7,875 nt of DNA from Dehalococcoidia bacterium (lineage in GTDB: Bacteria; Chloroflexota; Dehalococcoidia; JACVQG01; JAHKAY01): contig JASLQE010000083.1 of the NCBI GenBank assembly GCA_030744635.1, positions 1 through 7,875 on the forward strand, read 5' to 3'. Each line of letters starts with the position of its first letter. Within the stretch, counting starts at the first letter, position 1. This document shows positions 1 through 5,927 of the stretch, piece by piece. The position numbers and the translations under genes are program-made. Under the pieces are notes generated by a model. That model was not told the DNA's origin, made no database searches, and saw only the letters and a program-made list of their open reading frames with translations.

Positions 1-120
1 CTCCGGGACTGGGAGCAGGTCTACAACACCATCCGCCCGCACAAGGCCCTTGGCTACCTGACCCCTTACCAATTCGTCATCCGGTGGCAAACCCAAAGAA
101 AGGAGGCCTTGTGTCACTAA
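1..120 (+). CDS. IS transposase, C-terminal fragment (rve/DDE integrase core, IS481- or IS3-like)
   Basis: Frame 1 is open from the first base and ends at TAA 118-120, giving the last 39 residues of a protein that begins before the window. The motif YNTIRPHKALGYLTP (residues 8-22 of the fragment) is the typical end of DDE integrase-core transposases of the IS481/IS3 groups, where the N-x-x-R-P-H-x-A-L-G-Y-x-T-P pattern follows the catalytic glutamate. The catalytic triad itself is outside the window, so activity cannot be judged. The tail after this motif is short and basic, as usual. The gene runs in the same direction as the ACS cluster and ends 92 bp before its first likely start codon. 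The family call is firm; the choice between IS481 and IS3 is not. Confidence 0.88.
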   Translation, partial: LRDWEQVYNTIRPHKALGYLTPYQFVIRWQTQRKEALCH

Positions 121-149
121 TCTACTGGACGAGTACAGATATTTGACAC
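1..149 (+). mobile_element. Right end of an insertion sequence (boundary inferred)
   Basis: The transposase reading frame ends at 120, and IS481/IS3 elements normally end within tens of bases of the transposase stop. A short inverted pair, GTGTCA at 111-116 and TGACAC at 144-149, brackets this stretch. It may be part of the element end or chance. The left end and any target-site duplication lie outside the window, so the boundary at about 149 is only a guess. Confidence 0.4.
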
Positions 150-172
150 TGTTGTTGCTACCGTGCTAACTT
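143..172 (+). promoter_or_regulatory. Possible sigma-70-type promoter for the cluster
   Basis: A perfect -35 hexamer TTGACA lies at 143-148. An 18-bp spacer later there is a weak extended -10, TGCTAACTT (164-172), that matches only three bases of TATAAT but carries the upstream TG. It lies about 40 bp before the first likely start codon, in the only non-coding gap upstream of the cluster. The -35 falls at or next to the inferred IS edge, so it could be an outward or hybrid promoter. The poor -10 keeps confidence low. Confidence 0.33.
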
Positions 173-197
173 TGGGTGTTCTATTGAACGTTTGTGC

Positions 198-203
198 AAG
201 GAG
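198..203 (+). promoter_or_regulatory. Ribosome binding site that sets the AAA+ gene start
   Basis: AAGGAG at 198-203 stands 9 bases before ATG 213. A longer reading frame could start at TTG 192, but that start would place this site inside the coding region and has no Shine-Dalgarno sequence of its own. ATG 213 is therefore the better start. Confidence 0.8.
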
Positions 204-212
204 AGCCTTTTT

Positions 213-1247
213 ATGATTGAAGGTCTACGCGAAACGGTGCTGGGGGCCGATAAGGGGCAGAAGGTCCTTTCCGCCATCATCGGCCAGGGGGATGCCAAGG
301 AAAAGATTCTGGCCTCGCTGCTGGCCGGGCACCATGTCCTCATTGAAGGGCCCCCTGGGGTGGGAAAGACCACCCTCACCAAACACATCGCTTCCGCACT
401 ACCTCCAGTGGAGGTGGTGAAGGGCTGTGCCTATCATTGCAACCCCACTGACCCGGTATGCCCCAACTGCCGGGCCAAGCAGTCCTCAGGTGAAGCCATA
501 GAGACGGAGACTATAGCCGGTGCCAAGCGCTTCATCCGCATACAGGGCTCTCCGGACCTCACCGCCGAGGACCTGCTGGGGGATGTAGACCCCACCCAGG
601 CCTTCAAGTTCGGTCCTCAGGACTTCCGTGCCTTTACACCCGGCAAGCTCCTCAAGGGAAACCGGGGAATAGTCTTCTTTGACGAGCTGAACCGGGTGCC
701 GGAGAAACTACAGAACGCACTGCTCCAGGTGCTGGAAGAGGGCATCGCCACCATCGGCCCGTATGACCTGGACTACCCGGCCAACTTCGTCATGGTGGCT
801 ACCATGAACCCCAAGGAGCGGGCCGGGGTGGAGGAGCTGTCTGATGTGCTCCTGGACCGCTTTGATGTAGTCAAGATGACCTACCCCGAGACCCCGGAGC
901 AGGAGCAGGACATCCTGGAGCGCTACGGGCTGCGCCTGGACGATGTGCAGGTGCCCCCGGAGGTGACCCAGAGTATAATATCCCTGGTGCGGGCTACCCG
1001 GGAGGAACCGTGGGGCAAGGAGATGGAGCAGGGCGTCAGCGTGCGGGGAAGCCTGGCCCTTTACGAGAAGGTGCAGGCCCTGGCCCTGTTAGAGGGCCGA
1101 GCCGCCTCGGAGAGGGGGGACATCCGCCGCATGGCCGCATCCTCCCTTACCACCCGGGTCAAACCCTCCCCGGACTCCAAGTACTATGACGATATACCCG
1201 GTTTCGTAGACGAGCTGGTCAAGGAGATGCTGGGCGATGCCGCTTGA
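213..1247 (+). CDS. MoxR/ChlI-like AAA+ ATPase, likely metalloenzyme maturation chaperone
   Basis: This is a 344-aa AAA+ ATPase of the MoxR/Mg-chelatase-I group. Walker A is GPPGVGKTT (46-54), Walker B is VFFDELNR (154-161, D157/E158), sensor 1 is N199 in ATMNP, the arginine finger is R216 in LLDRFD, and a sensor-2-type arginine is R278 in GVSVRG. All expected ATPase residues are present. After Walker A comes a cysteine insert, C72-x3-C76-x6-C83-x2-C86, probably a zinc or other metal knuckle. No signal peptide or membrane segment is seen, so it should be cytosolic. Relatives such as ChlI, CoxD, NorQ and CbbQ work with a VWA-domain partner to insert metal into, or remodel, an enzyme; such a partner is encoded at 3402-5615. 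The 3' end overlaps cooC by 11 bp, which suggests translational coupling. Family assignment is secure; the client, probably CdhC or the CdhA-like protein, is inferred from position. Confidence 0.9.
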   Translation: MIEGLRETVLGADKGQKVLSAIIGQGDAKEKILASLLAGHHVLIEGPPGVGKTTLTKHIASALPPVEVVKGCAYHCNPTDPVCPNCRAKQSSGEAIETETIAGAKRFIRIQGSPDLTAEDLLGDVDPTQAFKFGPQDFRAFTPGKLLKGNRGIVFFDELNRVPEKLQNALLQVLEEGIATIGPYDLDYPANFVMVATMNPKERAGVEELSDVLLDRFDVVKMTYPETPEQEQDILERYGLRLDDVQVPPEVTQSIISLVRATREEPWGKEMEQGVSVRGSLALYEKVQALALLEGRAASERGDIRRMAASSLTTRVKPSPDSKYYDDIPGFVDELVKEMLGDAA

Positions 1248-2022
1248 GGGCCTCAGGCAGGGCTTCACCATAGCCGTTTCGGGCAAGGGCGGCGTGGGCA
1301 AGACGGCCCTGTCCGCTCTCCTAGTCCGGACCCTCTCACGGCTGGGTGCGGTGCTGGCCATCGACGCCGACCCCGACTCCAACCTGCCCCAGGCCCTGGG
1401 CCTGGATGTGGAGACCACGGTGGGGGAGGCCCGCGAGGCTATCCTCAACGCCCCTGCCCGCAGCCGGGTAGCATCGGACAAGGCGGGTGCCTGGCGGCAG
1501 GCCCTGGCGGAGAGGGTGGAGGAGACCTATGACTATGACCTGGTGGTCATGGGCCGCTCCGAAGGCCCCGGCTGCTACTGCGCCGTAAACTCCATCCTGC
1601 GAGAGGTCATAGACTCCCGTGCCGAAAGCTATGACTTCACCGTTATAGACTGCGAGGCCGGGCTGGAGCACCTCAGCCGGCGCACCACCCGGGATGTGGA
1701 TGTGCTGTTAGCCGTTGCGGACCCCACCAAAAACGGCCTGGTTACGGCCAAGAGGGTGCAGGAGCTTACTGGAGAGCTGATGGTGGACTTCGGCACCACG
1801 GCGGTGTTGGTGAACAAGGCCACTCCGGAGAACAAGCCGCTGGTGGAGGCCCTGGCACGGGAGCAAGGTGTGGAGATAGCCTTTTCCCTGCCGTACGACC
1901 CCGTGGTGGCTGAGTACGATATGCTGGGAAAACCGGTGGCCCAAATACCCGATGAATCACCTGTAGTCCAGGCAGTGGCTGCTCTGGTGGAGCAGGTGCT
2001 GACCGCGGCCGCACATATATAG
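1237..2022 (+). CDS. cooC: CooC/AcsF-type nickel-insertion ATPase for CODH/ACS
   Basis: This 261-aa protein belongs to the SIMIBI (MinD/ParA-like) P-loop NTPases. It has a deviant Walker A, GKGGVGKT (16-23), with signature lysine K17, and a switch region VIDCEAG (136-142). The motif GCYC (C113, C115) is the CXC metal site that marks CooC proteins. In characterised CooC this pair, one from each monomer of the dimer, binds nickel or zinc, and ATP hydrolysis drives nickel delivery to CODH; the AcsF homologue serves ACS. The ATG at 1237 has a good Shine-Dalgarno AAGGAG at 1221-1226 (10-base spacer) inside the end of the AAA+ gene. Only 17 bp separate it from cdhC downstream, so nickel loading of CdhC is the simplest role. 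Loading of the CdhA-like protein encoded later is also possible. Dedication to the A-cluster, rather than to CODH, is inference. Confidence 0.93.
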   Translation: MPLEGLRQGFTIAVSGKGGVGKTALSALLVRTLSRLGAVLAIDADPDSNLPQALGLDVETTVGEAREAILNAPARSRVASDKAGAWRQALAERVEETYDYDLVVMGRSEGPGCYCAVNSILREVIDSRAESYDFTVIDCEAGLEHLSRRTTRDVDVLLAVADPTKNGLVTAKRVQELTGELMVDFGTTAVLVNKATPENKPLVEALAREQGVEIAFSLPYDPVVAEYDMLGKPVAQIPDESPVVQAVAALVEQVLTAAAHI

Positions 2023-2039
2023 GGAGCAAAGGAGGAGTC

Positions 2040-3386
2040 ATGCAGGCAGAGAAGACGCAGGCCCGGGTCTACCAGTTACCCTTGGAGCTGGAGCAGCTCT
2101 ACGATGGGCTGGATGACCTTGGAATCGGCCCCCGCTACATAAGCCACATCCGTAAAGGGGACTGGCATGTGGAACTGGGCGGGCCCCGCCACGAGTACCA
2201 GAGCTTTGTCCTGGCCGAAATCAAAGAGAAAGCCGAGGATGTGCAGGACGGGCGGGTGGAGCTTATCGGCCCCGATCTTCAGGAGATAGAGCCTGAGGAC
2301 TCTTTACCCTTCGGCATTGAGGTAAAGGTGTACGGCTCTGAGCTTAATGTGGACCACAGCGAGTTCGTGGAACGCGGCACCTTGATGGGCCTCCTGTTCC
2401 TGGAGGGGTGGATGCTGGTGGGTGCCCGCACCAATGTGTGGGTGCGGGTCAACAAAAAGGTCATCCCTCGCTCCAGCTTCGTCAAGCTGGCCCAGTCGAT
2501 GCGGGCCTCCGTTCTGTCCATGTGCCCCATTGCCGAGGCGGTGGAGGTGAGGATAATCATCGGGGCGCCTGAGGTTGGCGGCCAGGAGCTGGTGAACAAG
2601 TACCTGGAGACCGCCAACGAGTACTGGGAGGAGGTGGACGCCCGCCACAAGGGGCTTTCCGACGAGGATGTGGATACCTTCTACGGCTGCACTATCTGTA
2701 AGATGATTGCCCCCAACCACGCCTGCATCATCACCCCCTCCAGCCTGCCCTACTGCGGCATTATGTCCTTCTACTCCGCCAAGGCCATCTACGACATAGA
2801 CCCCTCAGGCTATGTGTTTGAGGTGCCGGTGGGTGAAGTGCTGGACTCCAAGGTTGGCTCCTATAGCGGAGTGGATGAGGTCATATGGGAGAAATCAGGC
2901 CACCGTCACAAACATTTCTATCTGCACACCACCATCAAGTACCCCACCACCAACTGCGGCTGCTTTGAGGCCGCCTCGTTCTACATCCCCGAGGTGGATG
3001 GGGTGGGCCTGTCGCAGCGCCGCTACTTCGGCCCCACCCCCATAGGCATATCGTTCTCCAAGATTGCCGGCATGATGAGCGGCGGTGCCCAGAACCACGG
3101 CTTTAAAGGGATATCGGTGCTTACCATCCGCTCTCCCAAGTTTCTTCAGGGTGATGGGGCCTGGGACCGCATCGTATGGATGCCCAAGACTCTCAAGCTG
3201 GAAGTGGCCGATGTCATCCCTGAAGAGGTGTATGACAAGATTCCCACTGAAGAGGACTGCCTGGACACGGCGGAGCTCAAAGAGTTCCTCATTCAGAAAA
3301 AGCACCCTATAATACAGAAATACTGGAAGGACGGCGAGCCTCAGCCCTTAGAGGTCCCCTTCCCCGGCGAGGACTGGCCTGAGTAA
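2040..3386 (+). CDS. cdhC: Acetyl-CoA synthase / ACDS beta subunit (CdhC), complete A-cluster
   Basis: This 448-aa protein is the catalytic subunit that joins a methyl group, CO and CoA into acetyl-CoA, or splits it. A-cluster ligands are C217, C220, C229 and C239 for the [4Fe-4S] cube, with C220 expected to bridge to the proximal nickel, and the C306-G307-C308 motif for the distal nickel. These spacings (3, 9, 10, 67, 2) equal those of Moorella ACS C506, C509, C518, C528, C595 and C597 as I recall them. At 448 aa it matches archaeal CdhC rather than the roughly 730-aa bacterial AcsB, whose N-terminal CODH-binding domain is absent. It should therefore meet its CODH partner differently or act apart from it. 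ATG 2040 is preceded by AAAGGAGGAG (2028-2037). The next gene begins 15 bp after the stop and is in the same frame. Identification is very secure; the physiological direction (synthesis or cleavage) cannot be read from the sequence. Confidence 0.96.
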   Translation: MQAEKTQARVYQLPLELEQLYDGLDDLGIGPRYISHIRKGDWHVELGGPRHEYQSFVLAEIKEKAEDVQDGRVELIGPDLQEIEPEDSLPFGIEVKVYGSELNVDHSEFVERGTLMGLLFLEGWMLVGARTNVWVRVNKKVIPRSSFVKLAQSMRASVLSMCPIAEAVEVRIIIGAPEVGGQELVNKYLETANEYWEEVDARHKGLSDEDVDTFYGCTICKMIAPNHACIITPSSLPYCGIMSFYSAKAIYDIDPSGYVFEVPVGEVLDSKVGSYSGVDEVIWEKSGHRHKHFYLHTTIKYPTTNCGCFEAASFYIPEVDGVGLSQRRYFGPTPIGISFSKIAGMMSGGAQNHGFKGISVLTIRSPKFLQGDGAWDRIVWMPKTLKLEVADVIPEEVYDKIPTEEDCLDTAELKEFLIQKKHPIIQKYWKDGEPQPLEVPFPGEDWPE

Positions 3387-3390
3387 GGTC

Positions 3391-3397
3391 AAAGGGG
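3391..3397 (+). promoter_or_regulatory. Ribosome binding site supporting a TTG start
   Basis: AAAGGGG at 3391-3397 lies 4 bases before TTG 3402. TTG is the first possible start after the in-frame TAA of cdhC at 3384-3386, and the next in-frame ATG, at residue 41, would cut into the AAA core just before Walker A. A TTG start is therefore the best choice, and it may lower expression relative to cdhC. Confidence 0.65.
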
Positions 3398-3401
3398 ACT
3401 C

Positions 3402-5615
3402 TTGGTAAGAGAGGAGCTGTTAACCACCACAAGTAAACTGGGCCAGGCGGAGCTACACCGGAGGCTATTCTCAGGCTTCCCCATCGCCGAAGGCGAGAGG
3501 GATGCAGTGGTGGCCAGCATTATGAGCGGCCACCATCTGCTCATACTGGGGCCACCGGGCAGCGGCAAGACCACCTTGGCCCAGCGCATCGCATCGCTCC
3601 TGGGGGATACTCCGGTGGTAAAGGGTTGTCCCGTGAACTGCTCCCCCGAGATATCGGAATGCCCCTGGTGTCAGGAGGCCCTCGCACGCGGGGAGACCCT
3701 TAGCCAGGAGGTCTTGCCCCACCCGCAGCGCATCAAGCGGCTTCAGGGAAGCGGTGACCTGGTGCCGGAGGACCTGGTGGGCGACCTGGACCCCGAAGTC
3801 GCCTTCCGGGAGGGGCTGCACTCCCTGACGGCTTTCGTGCCCGGAAAACTGCTCCGGGCAAACCGGGGTATCCTGCTCATAGACTTCGTTGACCGTATGC
3901 CGGAACGCGTGCTCAATGTGGTGCTCACCGCCCTGGCAGGGGATAACATCAGCATCGGCCCCTTTGAAGAGCACTTCCCCATGGATATGGTGGTTATCGC
4001 CACCGGCAGCCAGGCCGGCCTGCATTACCTCCCCCTGGACCTGGTGGACTGCTTTGATGTGGTCTCCCTGGGCTACATCCCAGACCGGGAGGCGGAGACC
4101 GCGGTAGTGGCGGCCTCCATGGAGAAAGCCGGTAAGAACCTCCCCGCCGTCGATACCGCACAGGTGGTGGATATCACCGGGCTTACCCGTTCCCACCCCG
4201 AGGTGGAGAGGGGGGTCAGCACCCGCGGCGCTATTCGCTATGCCGAGGTGCTGTCTGCCTACCAGGAGCTGGGCACACAGGGTGAAGTGCCACTGCGGGC
4301 CGCCGCTCACATGTCCCTGCCTCACCGGCTGCGGGTAAACCTGGAGACGGATCTACCCGGCAAGCGGGAGATGGTGGTGGACGAGGTGTTGGAAGAGGTG
4401 CTGGGTGAGGAGTCCGAAGACGGGCTGGATATCTCCCTTACTAAAGAGGACCTCCTGGGGCTGGTGGAGGAGCTGGCGCGGGAGGACAGGTTCCGCAAGC
4501 CACTCAAGTACGGCGCCTTTGACCTTCTCCTCAAGCGCATCCACCGCTTCCCGGACTCCCGGCTGGCCCGTGTCTACCAGGATGTCTACCAGCGTCTTCA
4601 AGAGCTCTACCCGGACCGCTTTCACCCCGATAACATCACCGAGGAGCTGCTGGCCGAGATTGAGGAGACCCGGATGCGGGAGGAGAGGATGGTCCGGGCG
4701 CTGCGGGAGATGGAGAGTGAGGCCCTGCAGCAGACCCTGGAGCTCCTCCAGGAACACCAGGTGCTGGAGAAGGGGAGCCGGGGTTGGGAGATAAGCCGGC
4801 GCGGCATAGCCTTCCTCCTGGAAAAGCTGACCCCCAGGGTGTGGGAAAGCGTATATTCCTCCGGCTACGGCCGCCACGCCACCGGCAAGAAACTCACCGC
4901 CGGTGAGGGGCGTGTGGTGGGCATACGCCAGTACCGCTTCGGTGACCGCTACAAGGATATATCACTCAAAGATACCATGCGCCGTGCCATCCGCAACCGC
5001 CATGAGGGGGTGACCCGAGAGGATATTATGGTCACCACCAAGGATATACGGGCCAAAATGGACATTATCCTGGTGGTGGACCTCTCCGGAACCATGCGCC
5101 AGTTGGAGAAACTGTGGTACGCCAAGGAGAGCGCCATTGCCCTCTCCCTGGCCGCCGCCCAGAGCGGGGACCGCGTGGGTGTAGTCACCTTCTCCAATAT
5201 GGCCGATGTGAAGGTGGATGTGACCACCAACCCCCACCGGGTCTGCGGTAAGGTGATAGACCTGGAGTTGCACGAGAAAGCCTTCACCAACATCGGCTAC
5301 GGTCTGCTAAAAGCCACCCACCTGTTTGACCGGCACCGGGGGGGCCGGGCCACCCGCCACCTCATCCTCATATCCGATGGCGATGCCACAGCCCCTCACC
5401 CCTCCCCCCAGAAATATGCCTTGAGACAGGCTGCCCGGGCGGCCCGGAAAGGGATAACCATATCGTGCATCTGCATCCATGAGGAGTCCGCTGACCCGGA
5501 GCTGATGCGGCGTATCGCCCGCATAGGCAAGGGCCGCACCTATGTCATCGGCGCGGAGGGCATCACCGATGCCGTTCTTCAGGAGCGGCTGGCCGCCCGA
5601 TCCGCCGGGGCTTAG
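3402..5615 (+). CDS. Fused degenerate AAA-VWA protein (ChlD/CoxE-like), partner of the upstream AAA+ ATPase
   Basis: This 737-aa protein has three parts. Residues 25-310 form an AAA module clearly paralogous to the upstream ATPase. Walker A is intact (GPPGSGKTT, 50-58), and the same cysteine insert is present (C76, C80, C87, C90). However, Walker B reads LLIDFVDR (F162 in place of the catalytic Glu), sensor 1 Asn is S203, and the arginine finger is C217 (LVDCFD). ATP binding is possible but hydrolysis unlikely, as in ChlD/BchD. Residues 330-460 are a charged, helical linker with a coiled-coil look near 412-455. Residues 505-737 hold a YRFGDRYKDI segment and a VWA domain with MIDAS residues D560, S562, T564, T629 and D659. 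Known AAA/VWA pairs (ChlI-ChlD, CoxD-CoxE, NorQ-NorD, CbbQ-CbbO) insert metals into or activate enzymes, and the VWA part usually contacts the client. It follows cdhC by 15 bp, so ACS is the likely client. That role is inference. Confidence 0.88.
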   Translation: MVREELLTTTSKLGQAELHRRLFSGFPIAEGERDAVVASIMSGHHLLILGPPGSGKTTLAQRIASLLGDTPVVKGCPVNCSPEISECPWCQEALARGETLSQEVLPHPQRIKRLQGSGDLVPEDLVGDLDPEVAFREGLHSLTAFVPGKLLRANRGILLIDFVDRMPERVLNVVLTALAGDNISIGPFEEHFPMDMVVIATGSQAGLHYLPLDLVDCFDVVSLGYIPDREAETAVVAASMEKAGKNLPAVDTAQVVDITGLTRSHPEVERGVSTRGAIRYAEVLSAYQELGTQGEVPLRAAAHMSLPHRLRVNLETDLPGKREMVVDEVLEEVLGEESEDGLDISLTKEDLLGLVEELAREDRFRKPLKYGAFDLLLKRIHRFPDSRLARVYQDVYQRLQELYPDRFHPDNITEELLAEIEETRMREERMVRALREMESEALQQTLELLQEHQVLEKGSRGWEISRRGIAFLLEKLTPRVWESVYSSGYGRHATGKKLTAGEGRVVGIRQYRFGDRYKDISLKDTMRRAIRNRHEGVTREDIMVTTKDIRAKMDIILVVDLSGTMRQLEKLWYAKESAIALSLAAAQSGDRVGVVTFSNMADVKVDVTTNPHRVCGKVIDLELHEKAFTNIGYGLLKATHLFDRHRGGRATRHLILISDGDATAPHPSPQKYALRQAARAARKGITISCICIHEESADPELMRRIARIGKGRTYVIGAEGITDAVLQERLAARSAGA

Positions 5616-5617
5616 AA

Positions 5618-5623
5618 TATAAT
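5618..5623 (+). promoter_or_regulatory. Possible internal -10 element
   Basis: A perfect TATAAT lies at 5618-5623, directly after the AAA-VWA stop codon and in the longest intergenic gap inside the cluster (70 bp). No convincing -35 hexamer is found 16-18 bp upstream, where the sequence is GC-rich coding DNA, and no TG precedes it. It could allow separate transcription of the two downstream genes, but chance is a real alternative. Confidence 0.2.
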
Positions 5624-5628
5624 CATTG

Positions 5629-5678
5629 TGACCCACGAAAGGGGCAACCAACGAAAAGGGGTAACCAACGAAAGGGAG
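5629..5678 (+). repeat. 17-bp tandem repeat, about 2.9 copies, in the leader of the small Cys-knuckle gene
   Basis: Three near-identical units occur in a row: TGACCCACGAAAGGGG (5629-5644), CAACCAACGAAAAGGGG (5645-5661) and TAACCAACGAAAGGGAG (5662-5678). Each carries an AAAGGG(G/A) core that resembles a Shine-Dalgarno site, and the last one is the actual site for ATG 5686. The array fills most of the gap between the AAA-VWA gene and the small protein gene. It may have grown by slippage. A role in translation or RNA binding is possible but unproven. Confidence 0.8.
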
Positions 5679-5685
5679 GTGGCCT

Positions 5686-5904
5686 ATGGCAGAGCTATGC
5701 AGCGTATGTACCAAAAATGAGGTGTCCGTCAAGTGTGAGGAGTGCGGGGCCCCCCTGTGTGGCATCTGTGTCAAAGAGGTGATGCTCCAGGAGATGACCC
5801 CCGCCTCCATGGTCAAGCCCGGTATCTCCATGTCCCCTACACGGCCCGGCATGACTAAGAAGAAGGTCTGTCCCAAGTGCATGAAGGAAGCCGACCTTAT
5901 GTAG
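5686..5904 (+). CDS. Small protein with four CXXC metal knuckles, function unknown
   Basis: This 72-aa protein starts at ATG 5686 behind AAAGGGAGG (5671-5679). It has four CXXC motifs: C5/C8, C17/C20, C25/C28 and C62/C65. The first three fall in the first 28 residues, in a B-box or zinc-ribbon style arrangement; the fourth follows a loop of about 33 residues rich in Met, Pro and Lys. Two zinc sites are the simplest reading, although an Fe-S or nickel site cannot be excluded. There is no signal peptide or membrane span, so it is probably cytosolic. Codon use looks like its neighbours and the start is well supported, so it is very likely a real gene. Its place between the VWA protein and the CdhA-like subunit suggests an accessory, metal-handling or assembly role in the ACS complex. 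I do not recognise a named family. Confidence 0.82.
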   Translation: MAELCSVCTKNEVSVKCEECGAPLCGICVKEVMLQEMTPASMVKPGISMSPTRPGMTKKKVCPKCMKEADLM

Positions 5905-5927
5905 GTCCTCCGGGAAAGGAGTGAGTT

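Noticed and set aside
158..388. Reverse-strand open frame across the start of the AAA+ gene
   Set aside because: It is antisense to the Walker A region of a clearly conserved protein, has low-complexity Ser/Pro/Arg-rich composition, and lacks a credible family signature.
974..979. TATAAT inside the AAA+ coding region
   Set aside because: It has no matching -35 and lies mid-gene with no start codon in a useful position downstream; judged chance.
3308..3313. TATAAT near the end of cdhC, about 90 bp before the AAA-VWA start
   Set aside because: The -35 region is weak (TTCCTC), and the short gap and shared direction fit simple co-transcription better.
3384..3404. Possible stop-codon read-through fusing cdhC to the AAA-VWA gene, as both are in the same frame
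   Set aside because: There is a normal TAA, followed by a ribosome site and a TTG start, and each protein has complete family boundaries.
3471..4325. 284-aa reverse-strand open frame
   Set aside because: It lies wholly antisense to the AAA-VWA gene. Its His/Gly/Gln-rich translation is typical of the complement of GC-rich coding DNA and shows no domain.
5905..5927. Possible small hairpin (TCCT...AGGA) masking the cdhA-like ribosome site
   Set aside because: Only about four base pairs can form, too weak to call a regulatory structure.
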